The position numbers were made by a program, and so were the translations under genes. Of a DNA stretch of 64,000 nucleotides, positions 1 through 7,769 are shown piece after piece. Each line of letters begins with the position of its first letter. Position 1 is the stretch's first letter. The stretch is from Tenacibaculum jejuense (lineage in GTDB: Bacteria > Bacteroidota > Bacteroidia > Flavobacteriales > Flavobacteriaceae): contig NZ_LT899436.1 of assembly GCF_900198195.1 (NCBI RefSeq), positions 4,244,001 to 4,308,000 on the forward strand, given 5' to 3'. A model generated the notes under the pieces. It saw only the letters and a list, made by a program, of their open reading frames with translations. It made no database searches and was not told the DNA's origin.

Positions 1-369
1 GTGGGAACAATTGCTTTTTGTATTGGTTTATGGAATGCCGATATGTTATTAAATGAAAAAGGATATTACTTTACTATTTTATTATTCGGACTATTCTCTG
101 TAATCTCTGTTCAAAAGGCAGTAAGAGATAAACTAGAAGGAATAGAAGTTACCAATATGTATTATAGTATAAGTTGGGCAACAACTATTATTTCTATACT
201 TCTTTTAGTTATAGGATTATGGAATGCAGATTTAGAGTTAAGTGAAAAAGGATTTTATGCCATATCATTTATGTTAAGTATTTATGCTGCAATTGCAGTT
301 CAAAAAAACACAAGAGACATTGCTTTTATAGAAAGAAATCAAAAGAATAATCATAAAGATTTGTTTTGA
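1..369 (+). CDS. YiaA/YiaB-type inner membrane protein (5' end cut by window)
   Basis: The reading frame is open from the first base and family members normally begin further upstream, so the N-terminus is missing. The visible 122 residues hold two copies of a two-helix repeat: each has a hydrophobic segment, a GLWNAD motif, an (L)NEKG(Y/F)Y-type motif and a second hydrophobic stretch ending in QK.(V/T)RD. This duplication is the hallmark of the YiaA/YiaB helix domain, a small inner membrane protein of unknown biochemical role. A strong terminator follows at once, so it ends its transcript. Confidence 0.8.
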   Translation: MGTIAFCIGLWNADMLLNEKGYYFTILLFGLFSVISVQKAVRDKLEGIEVTNMYYSISWATTIISILLLVIGLWNADLELSEKGFYAISFMLSIYAAIAVQKNTRDIAFIERNQKNNHKDLF

Positions 370-401
370 TAGTTCGATTAGTTACATAGCTGATCAAAAA
401 G

Positions 402-441
402 CCCGGCAAAATTATATTGCTGGGTTTTCTTTTTATTTTTT
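402..441 (+). terminator. Rho-independent terminator after the YiaA/B gene
   Basis: A 7-bp stem (402-408 with 418-424, one G-T pair) is followed by a T-rich run. The -7 box of the next gene starts 2 bases after it. Confidence 0.75.
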
Positions 442-442
442 T

Positions 443-450
443 TAAATTTG
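443..450 (+). promoter_or_regulatory. Promoter of the LEA-like gene
   Basis: TAAATTTG matches the Bacteroidota -7 consensus TAnnTTTG. A TTG at 417-419 lies 23 bases upstream, inside the preceding terminator stem, so the terminator and promoter overlap. Confidence 0.6.
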
Positions 451-478
451 ATAAGTAACTCACTTTAAATCAATAAAA

Positions 479-976
479 ATGTCTGAAGAGAATAAGAATT
501 TAGAAGATCAAGCAAACGAAGCTGCAGAAAACGCTGAAAACACAACTGAAGAAACCATTAATGACACTAAAGAATCTGCTAAAGAAGCCTTCAATAAAGC
601 TACAGATAAGGCTACGGAATTAGCCGGAGAAGCAAAAGAAGCATTTAAAGATGCTGCTGAAAAAGCTGGTGAATACGCTAAAGTTGCTGAAGAAAAAGTT
701 TCTGAATTTGCAGGAGAAGCGGGAGAAAAACTTGCCGATTTAGCGGATGATGCTAAAGAAGCTTTTGATGGTGCAAAAGAAAAAGTGAACGAAATGTTAG
801 CTAGTGAAGAGGTTCAAAAAATGAAAGCAAAAGCTAATGAATTGGCTGGTGATGCAAAAGAAGCTTTTGACGATGCTGCTGAAAAAGCTGCTGATTTAGC
901 TGAAGATGCTGTTGAGGAATTAAAGGAAGCAAAAGGAAAAGCAAAAAATTTCTTTCAGAGGTTATTTGGAAAATAA
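479..976 (+). CDS. LEA-like / apolipoprotein-like amphipathic helical protein
   Basis: This 165-residue protein is almost wholly Ala, Glu, Lys and Asp, with no signal peptide and no Cys, Trp or Pro. The unit AKEAF(K/D/N) recurs, with long copies near residues 50, 95 and 125, in an 11-residue-like rhythm that predicts one long amphipathic helix. Such patterns occur in group 3 LEA proteins and in YtxH-like or apolipoprotein-like bacterial proteins; a role in desiccation or osmotic protection or in membrane binding is inference. The C-terminus NFFQRLFGK is basic and aromatic and could touch a membrane. It has its own promoter and terminator, so it is monocistronic. Confidence 0.7.
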   Translation: MSEENKNLEDQANEAAENAENTTEETINDTKESAKEAFNKATDKATELAGEAKEAFKDAAEKAGEYAKVAEEKVSEFAGEAGEKLADLADDAKEAFDGAKEKVNEMLASEEVQKMKAKANELAGDAKEAFDDAAEKAADLAEDAVEELKEAKGKAKNFFQRLFGK

Positions 977-983
977 GATAAAA

Positions 984-1014
984 AAAACTAATCCTTTTTC
1001 AAGGATTAGTTTTC
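984..1014. terminator. Bidirectional terminator between convergent genes
   Basis: A perfect stem of about 12 bp (985-996 with 1001-1012) has a 4-base loop, with A-rich left and T-rich right flanks. It can serve both the LEA-like gene and the OmpA lipoprotein gene. Confidence 0.8.
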
Positions 1015-1047
1015 ACAAAGTTTAGGGATTATCCAAGTAAATTACTA

Positions 1048-1917
1048 CTAAGGAGTAATTGTTTCTTCTTGAGCTAATAATCCAAAGAATTTATCTAAAT
1101 TCGGTAAAATCACAATTCTAGTTCTACGATTTCTTGCTCTATTTTTAGCTGTAGAATTATCTACTAAAGGCACTGAACTTCCTCTCCCAGCAGCAATTAA
1201 TCTATTTGAATCTACATTATATTTTTTCTCTAATAAACGAACTATAGAAGTCGCTCTTTTCACACTTAAATCCCAGTTATCTTGAATCACTGCATTATTA
1301 ATTGATCTAGAATCTGTATGTCCTTCAATCATAACATCCATACTTGGCTCTGAATTAATTACGTCTGCTAGCTTTTTAATTAAACTATATGCTTTTTTCT
1401 TTACTCTATAGCTTGCTGTATTGAATAATAACTCATCAGAAACTGATATCATCACAACAGTCTGATCGATATCTACATTAATATCTTCTGAACCTTCTAA
1501 TTCAGACGTATTGATAGATTTCCTCAAATTATAAGCAATAGCAACATCCATCGAGTCTTTTAAAGTTTTAGCATTTGATAACTCTGCAGGATCTACTTTA
1601 GCTAAAGTCTCTCTCATTTTCTCTTTCATAGAATTAGACATCACTGCTGTTTTACCAACCATATCTAATTTCACATTATTTTCATCTTTTAAAGAAGAAT
1701 TATAATTTTTAAGTGAATTGATTTTTTCATTGTAATTATCAACTCTCTTTTCAATTTTTGCAAATTTTGCTTCCAGCTCTTTCTTCTCAAAAGTTGTCTT
1801 CTGAAGATTACCCTTAGTATCTTGATACTGTTTTTGTAATTCTATATATTTCTTCTTAGAAACACATGATGTTAATGCTAATGTAGAAACACTTAGGAGG
1901 ATTATAGCTTTTCTCAT
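1048..1917 (-). CDS. OmpA-family lipoprotein with coiled coil
   Basis: 289 residues. The N-terminus has a lipoprotein signal with lipobox LTSC and Cys18 as the lipidated residue. Residues about 25-85 form a Lys/Glu-rich coiled coil. The OmpA C-terminal peptidoglycan-binding domain covers about 165-275, with the EGHTDSR motif near residue 198 and the NRRTRI motif near the end. It probably links the outer membrane to peptidoglycan. The ~50-residue coil gives reach across the periplasm. A MotB-like role is unlikely because there is no N-terminal transmembrane helix. Confidence 0.9.
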   Translation of the reverse strand: MRKAIILLSVSTLALTSCVSKKKYIELQKQYQDTKGNLQKTTFEKKELEAKFAKIEKRVDNYNEKINSLKNYNSSLKDENNVKLDMVGKTAVMSNSMKEKMRETLAKVDPAELSNAKTLKDSMDVAIAYNLRKSINTSELEGSEDINVDIDQTVVMISVSDELLFNTASYRVKKKAYSLIKKLADVINSEPSMDVMIEGHTDSRSINNAVIQDNWDLSVKRATSIVRLLEKKYNVDSNRLIAAGRGSSVPLVDNSTAKNRARNRRTRIVILPNLDKFFGLLAQEETITP

Positions 1918-1975
1918 ATTAAAATTTAAATTGGTTGTTACTTTAACGGAAGCTTTCTTTAAATATTATATAAAT

Positions 1976-2006
1976 AAAAAATGCTACTCCAAATAGAGTA
2001 GCATTT
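1976..2006 (-). terminator. Terminator of the small secreted protein gene
   Basis: A perfect 11-bp stem (1979-1989 with 1996-2006) with a 6-base loop is followed on the minus strand by a T run. Confidence 0.85.
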
Positions 2007-2029
2007 ATTCTCACAAATTTCCCACGAAT

Positions 2030-2380
2030 TTAATGTTTTACTTCAGGATTACTAGGGAATCTATACTTACTACATTTACCTATAGATCCTCCTGGTCTGT
2101 TAAGACAGTCAGCAAATTTTGTTATTCCTCCTGAATCAGTATCTTTTTTTGGTTTGTGGCATTTATTAAATCCTTCTAATACACCAACTTTATATTCACT
2201 TGGAAAATTTGGTTCACTCATAGTAGCATTCAATAATTTTGTATCATCTAATTTTCCTAAATTACAACCTGTATTGTATCCTTGTTTGTAATAATCATTA
2301 GGAACTTGTCCTCCTGGTACTTGTTGAGCAAAAGCTGAAACACTTAAGCAAAACAGTACAAAAAATAATATTTTCTCCAT
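2030..2380 (-). CDS. Small secreted protein of unknown function
   Basis: I do not recognise a family. The ATG at 2380 was chosen over an in-frame codon 30 bases upstream because it opens directly with a signal peptide (MEKILFFV..., cleavage likely after Ala18, leaving QQVPGG). The mature part is about 98 residues with four Cys (CNLGK, CHKP, CLNRPGG, CSKY), which could form two disulfides in the periplasm. The tail is basic (PEVKH). It is monocistronic with its own terminator and a palindrome near the predicted transcription start, so it looks specifically regulated. Confidence 0.7.
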   Translation of the reverse strand: MEKILFFVLFCLSVSAFAQQVPGGQVPNDYYKQGYNTGCNLGKLDDTKLLNATMSEPNFPSEYKVGVLEGFNKCHKPKKDTDSGGITKFADCLNRPGGSIGKCSKYRFPSNPEVKH

Positions 2381-2470
2381 TTTTAAAATTTTAAATTTAC
2401 ATGTGTTCATAAAGAAGCATTACAATTGATTACGACTTTATTTTTCAAATTACCTATTCAGATAGTTTGA

Positions 2471-2484
2471 TATTTGATCAAATA
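2471..2484. promoter_or_regulatory. Perfect 14-bp palindrome, candidate operator
   Basis: TATTTGATCAAATA reads the same on both strands. It lies just downstream of the minus-strand -7 box at 2491-2498, about 90 bases before the small secreted protein gene. That is a typical repressor position, or the 5' end of a structured leader. Confidence 0.45.
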
Positions 2485-2490
2485 CGAATT

Positions 2491-2498
2491 CAAAAGTA
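2491..2498 (-). promoter_or_regulatory. Promoter -7 box of the small secreted protein gene
   Basis: On the minus strand the sequence is TACTTTTG, matching TAnnTTTG. No convincing TTG lies at -33. It would give a leader of about 105 bases. Confidence 0.45.
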
Positions 2499-2591
2499 TT
2501 TTTTTTGAGAAAAAAGAAAAAGAGAAAAAATTTAAGTGTAGGCTAAAAAAATCTTAGTGTAAATACATCCCTGATAAGTGTAGCAACTATC

Positions 2592-3335
2592 TTAATCTAA
2601 TAAATTTTTGATCATTTTATTTAAGTTAGTTCTATTTCTAACAGAGACCACAATTTTATCTTTATTTTTTAGAATTAAAGCTTCTCTTTTATAAATAGAC
2701 TTTACATAATTTACGTTTACAAGAACAAATCTATTTGCTCTGAAAAAATTTTTATAAGAAAGTATTTCGTCATAAAACTTTAAAGCTTTTGAAGCCACAT
2801 GTTTCTCTCCATCGCTCATAAAAAAAAGTGTGTAATTTCCATTTGCCTCACACTTTATTACTTTATTAATATCAATTAAAACATGGGAAACTCCAACATT
2901 AAGTAAAAGTTTAGATGACTCGTTAAACTCTTTATATAATTTAAATTTTGATTTTGTTAAGAATCGTTTTTGAATTTTATAGTATCTAAAAAGTGTAGAT
3001 TTCAACGTTTCAAAATCAAATGGTTTTTTTATAAACTGAAAAGAACAATATTCTAAAACTTTTTCTAGATAATCATTGAAAGCTGTGATAAAAACCACTT
3101 CAAAATCGTAATTTTCAATAGCATTTAAAATGTCAAAGGCATTTCCATCATCTAATTCGATATCCATAAAAACAATCTCTGGTTTGTATGTTTCAAGCCC
3201 TTTTAAACTATCTTTAACATTAGAGAAAACACCTAAAACTTCTACATCTAACTCTACCTTTTCTATTAAAGAAATTAAGTAATCTTGAGCTTCTTTTTCA
3301 TTTTCAATAATGATGACTGAAATTTTATTAATCAT
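2592..3335 (-). CDS. LytTR-family response regulator
   Basis: 247 residues. A receiver domain spans about 5-120, with acidic residues E11/E13, phospho-acceptor Asp58 in VFMDIE and the conserved Lys-Pro at 104-105. A LytTR DNA-binding domain spans about 150-245. It is transcribed divergently from the histidine kinase gene with only 43 bases between them, so the two almost certainly form a two-component system. Its C-terminal domain closely resembles that of the LytTR protein on the other side of the kinase (shared patterns IIKCEA.GNYT, VNRxxLVN, K.EA.IL.N), which points to duplication. Confidence 0.92.
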   Translation of the reverse strand: MINKISVIIIENEKEAQDYLISLIEKVELDVEVLGVFSNVKDSLKGLETYKPEIVFMDIELDDGNAFDILNAIENYDFEVVFITAFNDYLEKVLEYCSFQFIKKPFDFETLKSTLFRYYKIQKRFLTKSKFKLYKEFNESSKLLLNVGVSHVLIDINKVIKCEANGNYTLFFMSDGEKHVASKALKFYDEILSYKNFFRANRFVLVNVNYVKSIYKREALILKNKDKIVVSVRNRTNLNKMIKNLLD

Positions 3336-3378
3336 ATTTTATTTATTTTGTTAACGCAAAATTCACACACTAACAATT

Positions 3379-5256
3379 ATGAGTTTGAAAAAACTTTTTT
3401 TACTTGTGATATTCCTTTTCTCTCTGAATTTAACGAGTCAAAACAAAATATTTACACAAAGAGAAATCAATAATTATGAAATAACCCCGAATACTCCGGA
3501 ACAACAAAACACGTATAAAAAAATGCTGTTATCGGATAAAAAACTTACAGGATGGTTATATTATTTTAGAAAAAAAAGCCACTACCATTTAACAAAAAAA
3601 CAATACGACTCTGTTCTTTTTTATACTAGAAAAGCATCAAATATATATCATCAAGATCCTCTTCCTGCTGCAGAAAAAAAACAAATGAAAAATATTTATC
3701 TGTATGCCGGTATAGCTCTAAGCAAAACTCAAAAATATAGAAAGTCAACTGAATATCTCTTTAAAACTTTAGAAATATCTAAAAAGAATAAAAAAATCCA
3801 TAAAGCATCTAATATTTATATTTACGTGTACTTAGCCAACAATTACTTAAAACTTGGCGATAAGAAAAAGGCTTTGAAGTATCGGCTAATTGTTAAAAAT
3901 GATTCGGCATATATGGCTAGCACTTCAAGAGCTAGTACATCTTACACACATTTAGCTATTTTACATGAAGATTTAAATGCAAATGACTCTGCCTTATTTT
4001 ATTACCAAAAATCACTAGATATTAGTATAAAGAAAGAATATGACTGGGGCAAGTTATCTTCACATAGTAACTTAGGTGATTTTTATCAAAAAAATGACCT
4101 TATAGATTCTACTATATATCATTATACAAAATCTAAGGATATTTTAGATAAATACAAAAATAAGCCTAGTCCTTTTAGACTTCTTTCAGAATGTTTCACC
4201 CTATCTAATTATGGATACGTACTTATTCATAAAGGGAAAAATAAAAAAGCTATACAACTTTTGAATACTGTTTTAGATAGCATTAAAAACATAAAAGTTG
4301 ATGACGAAGTAAAAGGGTTAAAATTTAAAACTTATGACTATTTAATAAAAGCTTACCGCAATACTGACAACTTGGAGAAAGCCTTAGATATATCTCAAAA
4401 TAAAACAAAATTATTTGAAGAATTTCACAATGAGTTAATTGGTGAGAAACTAGATGAACTAAACGCTATATATGAAGCAAAAGAAAAGGATGCATCTATA
4501 TTAGATTTAACACAAAAAAACATTCATCACAAAACTAAAATAAAGCAACAGAACTACCTCTTAGCATTACTAATTCTTACGTTATTAGCACTTATTTTGA
4601 TTGGTGTTTTAATTTATAAGCAAAGAATATTAAAAAATAAATATGAGACTGTAAACTTAGAACAACGTTTATTAAGATCGCAATTAAGTCCTCACTTTTT
4701 ATTTAACTCTTTAAATAATTTGGCTAGTTTAGTTCTCAAAAAATCTGATAATTCTATACCATATATCAATAGATTATCTAGTTTATTAAGGCTTACCATA
4801 AAAAACTCCAAAGAAGAATTTGTCTTATTGAACGACGAACTAAAATCAATAGAAAATTATCTAGAATTACAATCTAATTTTTCTAAAAAATTCAATTATA
4901 AAATAATAGTTAGTGAAGATATTGATCAAAATAATATTTATATCCCTCCAATGTTTATTCAACCATTTGTTGAAAACTCAATACTTCACGGATTTACTAA
5001 TTCAGCATCTGATTTTATTGAAATAAAAGTTCTGAAGGAAGAAAAAAATAAATTATTACTTTTTGAAATTAAAGATAACGGTATTGGAATAAACAACTCA
5101 ACTAAAGATATTAATCACGAATCTCTATCTGGCGACATTCTGAAACAAAGAATTAAAATTTATTCTAAATCTTTAAATAAAAAATCAGGTTTTTCGATTA
5201 TTAGTGAAGAAAACGAAGGAACCTTAGTTAACTTATCGCTACCTTATATTTTTTAA
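3379..5256 (+). CDS. TPR sensor histidine kinase (LytS/YehU type)
   Basis: 625 residues. A signal peptide (about 1-20) leads into a periplasmic region of about 350 residues with tetratricopeptide-like repeats (YYQKSLDIS, HYTKSKDIL). One transmembrane helix lies at about 394-413. A His_kinase domain follows, with His439 in QLSPHFLFNSLNN, then an HATPase domain with the N box at E532/N533 and DNGIGI near 571. This is the Bacteroidota design in which TPRs sense an envelope signal and the kinase passes phosphate to a LytTR regulator. It is divergent from the response regulator at 2592 and convergent with the LytTR gene at 5260, only 3 bases away. Confidence 0.92.
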   Translation: MSLKKLFLLVIFLFSLNLTSQNKIFTQREINNYEITPNTPEQQNTYKKMLLSDKKLTGWLYYFRKKSHYHLTKKQYDSVLFYTRKASNIYHQDPLPAAEKKQMKNIYLYAGIALSKTQKYRKSTEYLFKTLEISKKNKKIHKASNIYIYVYLANNYLKLGDKKKALKYRLIVKNDSAYMASTSRASTSYTHLAILHEDLNANDSALFYYQKSLDISIKKEYDWGKLSSHSNLGDFYQKNDLIDSTIYHYTKSKDILDKYKNKPSPFRLLSECFTLSNYGYVLIHKGKNKKAIQLLNTVLDSIKNIKVDDEVKGLKFKTYDYLIKAYRNTDNLEKALDISQNKTKLFEEFHNELIGEKLDELNAIYEAKEKDASILDLTQKNIHHKTKIKQQNYLLALLILTLLALILIGVLIYKQRILKNKYETVNLEQRLLRSQLSPHFLFNSLNNLASLVLKKSDNSIPYINRLSSLLRLTIKNSKEEFVLLNDELKSIENYLELQSNFSKKFNYKIIVSEDIDQNNIYIPPMFIQPFVENSILHGFTNSASDFIEIKVLKEEKNKLLLFEIKDNGIGINNSTKDINHESLSGDILKQRIKIYSKSLNKKSGFSIISEENEGTLVNLSLPYIF

Positions 5257-5259
5257 AAT

Positions 5260-5793
5260 TCAAGTATGCTTATTTATAAAACTCATGAGTTTAGCTTTAT
5301 TTCTTGCAGATACTATTATCCTTTCATTGTTATTTAGAATAACAGCTTCCTTTTTGTATACCTGTTTCACTAATTTCATATTCACTAATATCGACCTGTT
5401 CACCCTTATAAAACCTTGGTTTTTAAGTAAATTCTCATAATACTTAAGTAATTTAGAAACTATAAATTCTTTTTTATCTTTTGTATAAAAAATGGTATAA
5501 TTTCCACTCGCTTCACATTTTATAATATCATCTACTTGTATTGCTATATACGACTCGTTAACATGAATAAAAAGCTTATCAATTGTATTGCTTTTTTGCA
5601 CGTTGGAAACTAAAGAAAAACCACACTTAGATAAGATTTGTTCCAAAAGTTCATTTAAGGTAATTTTTACTGAAGAGTTAAGTACGCCAAAATCTAATAG
5701 AACTTCATTTGAAGTAAAACCTTGTGAAGGTGCATAAGTTCTTTTTAAGCCATTCTCTTCATTTACAACAATAACTCTTAGCTTTTTCATCAT
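5260..5793 (-). CDS. LytTR DNA-binding protein with degenerate N-terminus
   Basis: 177 residues. The C-terminal ~100 residues are a full LytTR domain that parallels the response regulator at 2592. The first residues (KKLRVIVVNEENG) look like the first strand of a receiver, but the phospho-acceptor segment and the rest of the fold are absent: only ~75 residues precede the LytTR domain. It therefore probably cannot be phosphorylated and may act constitutively, as a competitor, or by hetero-dimerising. Two adjacent ATGs (5793, 5790) are possible starts. Candidate LytTR half-sites lie in its own upstream region. Confidence 0.85.
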   Translation of the reverse strand: MMKKLRVIVVNEENGLKRTYAPSQGFTSNEVLLDFGVLNSSVKITLNELLEQILSKCGFSLVSNVQKSNTIDKLFIHVNESYIAIQVDDIIKCEASGNYTIFYTKDKKEFIVSKLLKYYENLLKNQGFIRVNRSILVNMKLVKQVYKKEAVILNNNERIIVSARNKAKLMSFINKHT

Positions 5794-5804
5794 TTTATAG
5801 TTTG

Positions 5805-5868
5805 AACGTTACTTCATAATAGAAGATCCTTATTTATATAACGTTCCTAACAATAACATAATGTTACT
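5805..5868. promoter_or_regulatory. Three LytTR-like repeats upstream of the LytTR gene
   Basis: AACGTTACT (5805-5813), AACGTTCCT (5840-5848) and AATGTTACT (5860-5868) each match the published LytTR half-site pattern [TA][AC][CA]GTTN[AG][TG] at all but one or two positions. The last two start 20 bases apart, close to two helical turns. The first two are also inverted copies of GAACGTTA. Autoregulation is inferred. Confidence 0.4.
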
Positions 5869-5914
5869 ATTAACTATAATTACCACAAAAAATTAAACTG
5901 AAAACAACTCCAAT

Positions 5915-7720
5915 TTACTTGTTGGAATTTTCCAAAGCCTTGCGTTCTAATTCAGCCTGAAATTCTTCAAGAACAGGTTTTACAGTGCTCTCAGGTAAAT
6001 CTGCTACTTTAATGTACATTAACCCATCTATCGCATTGTTAAATTTTGGATCAACATTAAAGGCAACCAATCGAGCGTTTTGTTTGATATACTTTTTAAT
6101 TAAAACAGGAATTCTCAATGCTCCTGGTTCAACTTCATCTATAATTTTATCAAACTTATTCATGTCAGATTGCGTTGCATCAAAAACGAAGTCTTTATCT
6201 CCATCCTTTAATTTTACCTTAAATTCTTTTTTTGGATGGATATATTGAGCTACATACGGATCGTAATAATGAGATTTCATGAATTCAATCATTAGTGACT
6301 TTGAGAAATCTGAAAACTGATTACTAATACTCACGCCACCCATTAAATATTTATATTTAGGATAACGTAAAGTTACGTGTACAATACCTTTCCACAGTAA
6401 GAATAAAGGCATAGGTTTTTGTTGATATTCTTTAGTAATAAACGCTCTTCCCATTTCGATGGTATTTTCCATCATTGGGTGAAGTTCAGGTTCTATTTTG
6501 AATAAAGTTTGGACATAAAAACCGTTTATTCCGTAACGCTTATAAATATCTTTTCCTAATCCCATTCTATAAGCTCCAACAACTTTTTTTGCATTATTAT
6601 CCCACAGTAATAAATGATGATAATATTTATCGAACTTATCTAAATCTAAAGGGGTATTTGTTCCTTCTCCTACTTCTCTAAATGTTATTTCTCGCAAACG
6701 GCCAATTTCATGAAGTATATTAGGTATCTCTTTAGTTTCTGCAAAAAACACCTCGTAATTCTTACTTGCTAATAATCGCTTGCCATGATCTCTCAATCCG
6801 TCAATTTCTTTTGCAAATAATTCAGGAGTCCTCTGAGTACTTATTTTTTTTGCCTTTTTAGGAATTTTTAGCTTCTGAGTAGAAATCAATCTTTGATTTT
6901 TCTCAAAAGGATTCGCTAACATATATGTTTTCTTTCTTATGAATTCATAGAAAGCTGGAATGTCTTTATAAGTATCTTGATCTTTAACTGATATTGGCTT
7001 TCCTATTCTTACCTTAATTACTCTATTTTTTTGTGATAATAGTTCTGAAGGTAATTTTGCAGTTCTTAACGTGCCACTTATTTTAGATAGGAAATAGAAT
7101 AATCGACTGTTTCTGGCATGAAAATAAATAGGTATCACAGGAACCTTTGCTTTTTTTATTAGTTTTATGGCTCCTTCTTCCCACTCCTTATCAACCATAA
7201 GCTTACCTTCTTTAAAGGTTGAAACTTCTCCAGCAGGAAAAATACCTAAAGGTTTTCCTTCTCGTAAATGTAATAGTGCATTTTTTATTCCTGAAACACT
7301 TGATTTAGCATCTTTATGATTCTCAAAAGGATTAACTGGCATTACGTAAGGCTTTAATGGCTCTACTCTATGCAATAAAAAATTTGCTATAATTTTATAA
7401 TCTACACGATGTTCTACTAATAAACGCAGTAACAATACACCATCAACACCACCTAATGGATGATTAGATATAGTAATAAAAGGTCCGTCTTTAGGAATTC
7501 TTTTTAAATCTTCTTCAGGAATCTCATACTCAATATGAAGCGTATCTAATACTCCTTTTAAAAAAGGAAGATCGTTCAAATGCTTATTCTTATCGTAGAT
7601 TTTGTTTGCTGTAGTAATACGCAAAATCTTCATTAAAACCCAGCTAAAAAAATTTCCTAAAAAACCTAATTTATCAAGTTTAATAGTCTTTGCGAATTCT
7701 TTAGGTGTAACTAAACTCAT
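5915..7720 (-). CDS. olsF: Bifunctional acyltransferase (OlsF-like aminolipid synthase)
   Basis: 601 residues from the ATG at 7720. That start is preferred over an ATG 27 bases upstream because the upstream one lies on the -7 box. The N-terminal half is a PlsC-type O-acyltransferase: the H-x5-D motif falls at about His87/Asp93 in SNHPLGGVDG, and FPAGEVS lies downstream. The C-terminal half (about 310-580) is a GNAT-type N-acyltransferase like OlsB, with EMGRAFI and a YLMGGVSIS stretch. This order matches OlsF, which makes ornithine lipid in one polypeptide; related Bacteroidota enzymes make glycine lipids. The amino acid used here cannot be read from sequence. Confidence 0.82.
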   Translation of the reverse strand: MSLVTPKEFAKTIKLDKLGFLGNFFSWVLMKILRITTANKIYDKNKHLNDLPFLKGVLDTLHIEYEIPEEDLKRIPKDGPFITISNHPLGGVDGVLLLRLLVEHRVDYKIIANFLLHRVEPLKPYVMPVNPFENHKDAKSSVSGIKNALLHLREGKPLGIFPAGEVSTFKEGKLMVDKEWEEGAIKLIKKAKVPVIPIYFHARNSRLFYFLSKISGTLRTAKLPSELLSQKNRVIKVRIGKPISVKDQDTYKDIPAFYEFIRKKTYMLANPFEKNQRLISTQKLKIPKKAKKISTQRTPELFAKEIDGLRDHGKRLLASKNYEVFFAETKEIPNILHEIGRLREITFREVGEGTNTPLDLDKFDKYYHHLLLWDNNAKKVVGAYRMGLGKDIYKRYGINGFYVQTLFKIEPELHPMMENTIEMGRAFITKEYQQKPMPLFLLWKGIVHVTLRYPKYKYLMGGVSISNQFSDFSKSLMIEFMKSHYYDPYVAQYIHPKKEFKVKLKDGDKDFVFDATQSDMNKFDKIIDEVEPGALRIPVLIKKYIKQNARLVAFNVDPKFNNAIDGLMYIKVADLPESTVKPVLEEFQAELERKALENSNK

Positions 7721-7744
7721 AAAGTTTGATATAATCGTATGTCG

Positions 7745-7752
7745 CAAATATA
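7745..7752 (-). promoter_or_regulatory. Promoter -7 box of the OlsF-like gene
   Basis: TATATTTG on the minus strand, about 25 bases upstream of the ATG at 7720. It lies within the gap after the aspartokinase gene, so the acyltransferase can be expressed separately from it. Confidence 0.5.
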
Positions 7753-7769
7753 GGAGAAAAATGCTTTGG

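Noticed and set aside
5985..6248. 87-codon plus-strand open frame in the OlsF-like gene
   Set aside because: It is antisense to a conserved acyltransferase and has no start or promoter support.
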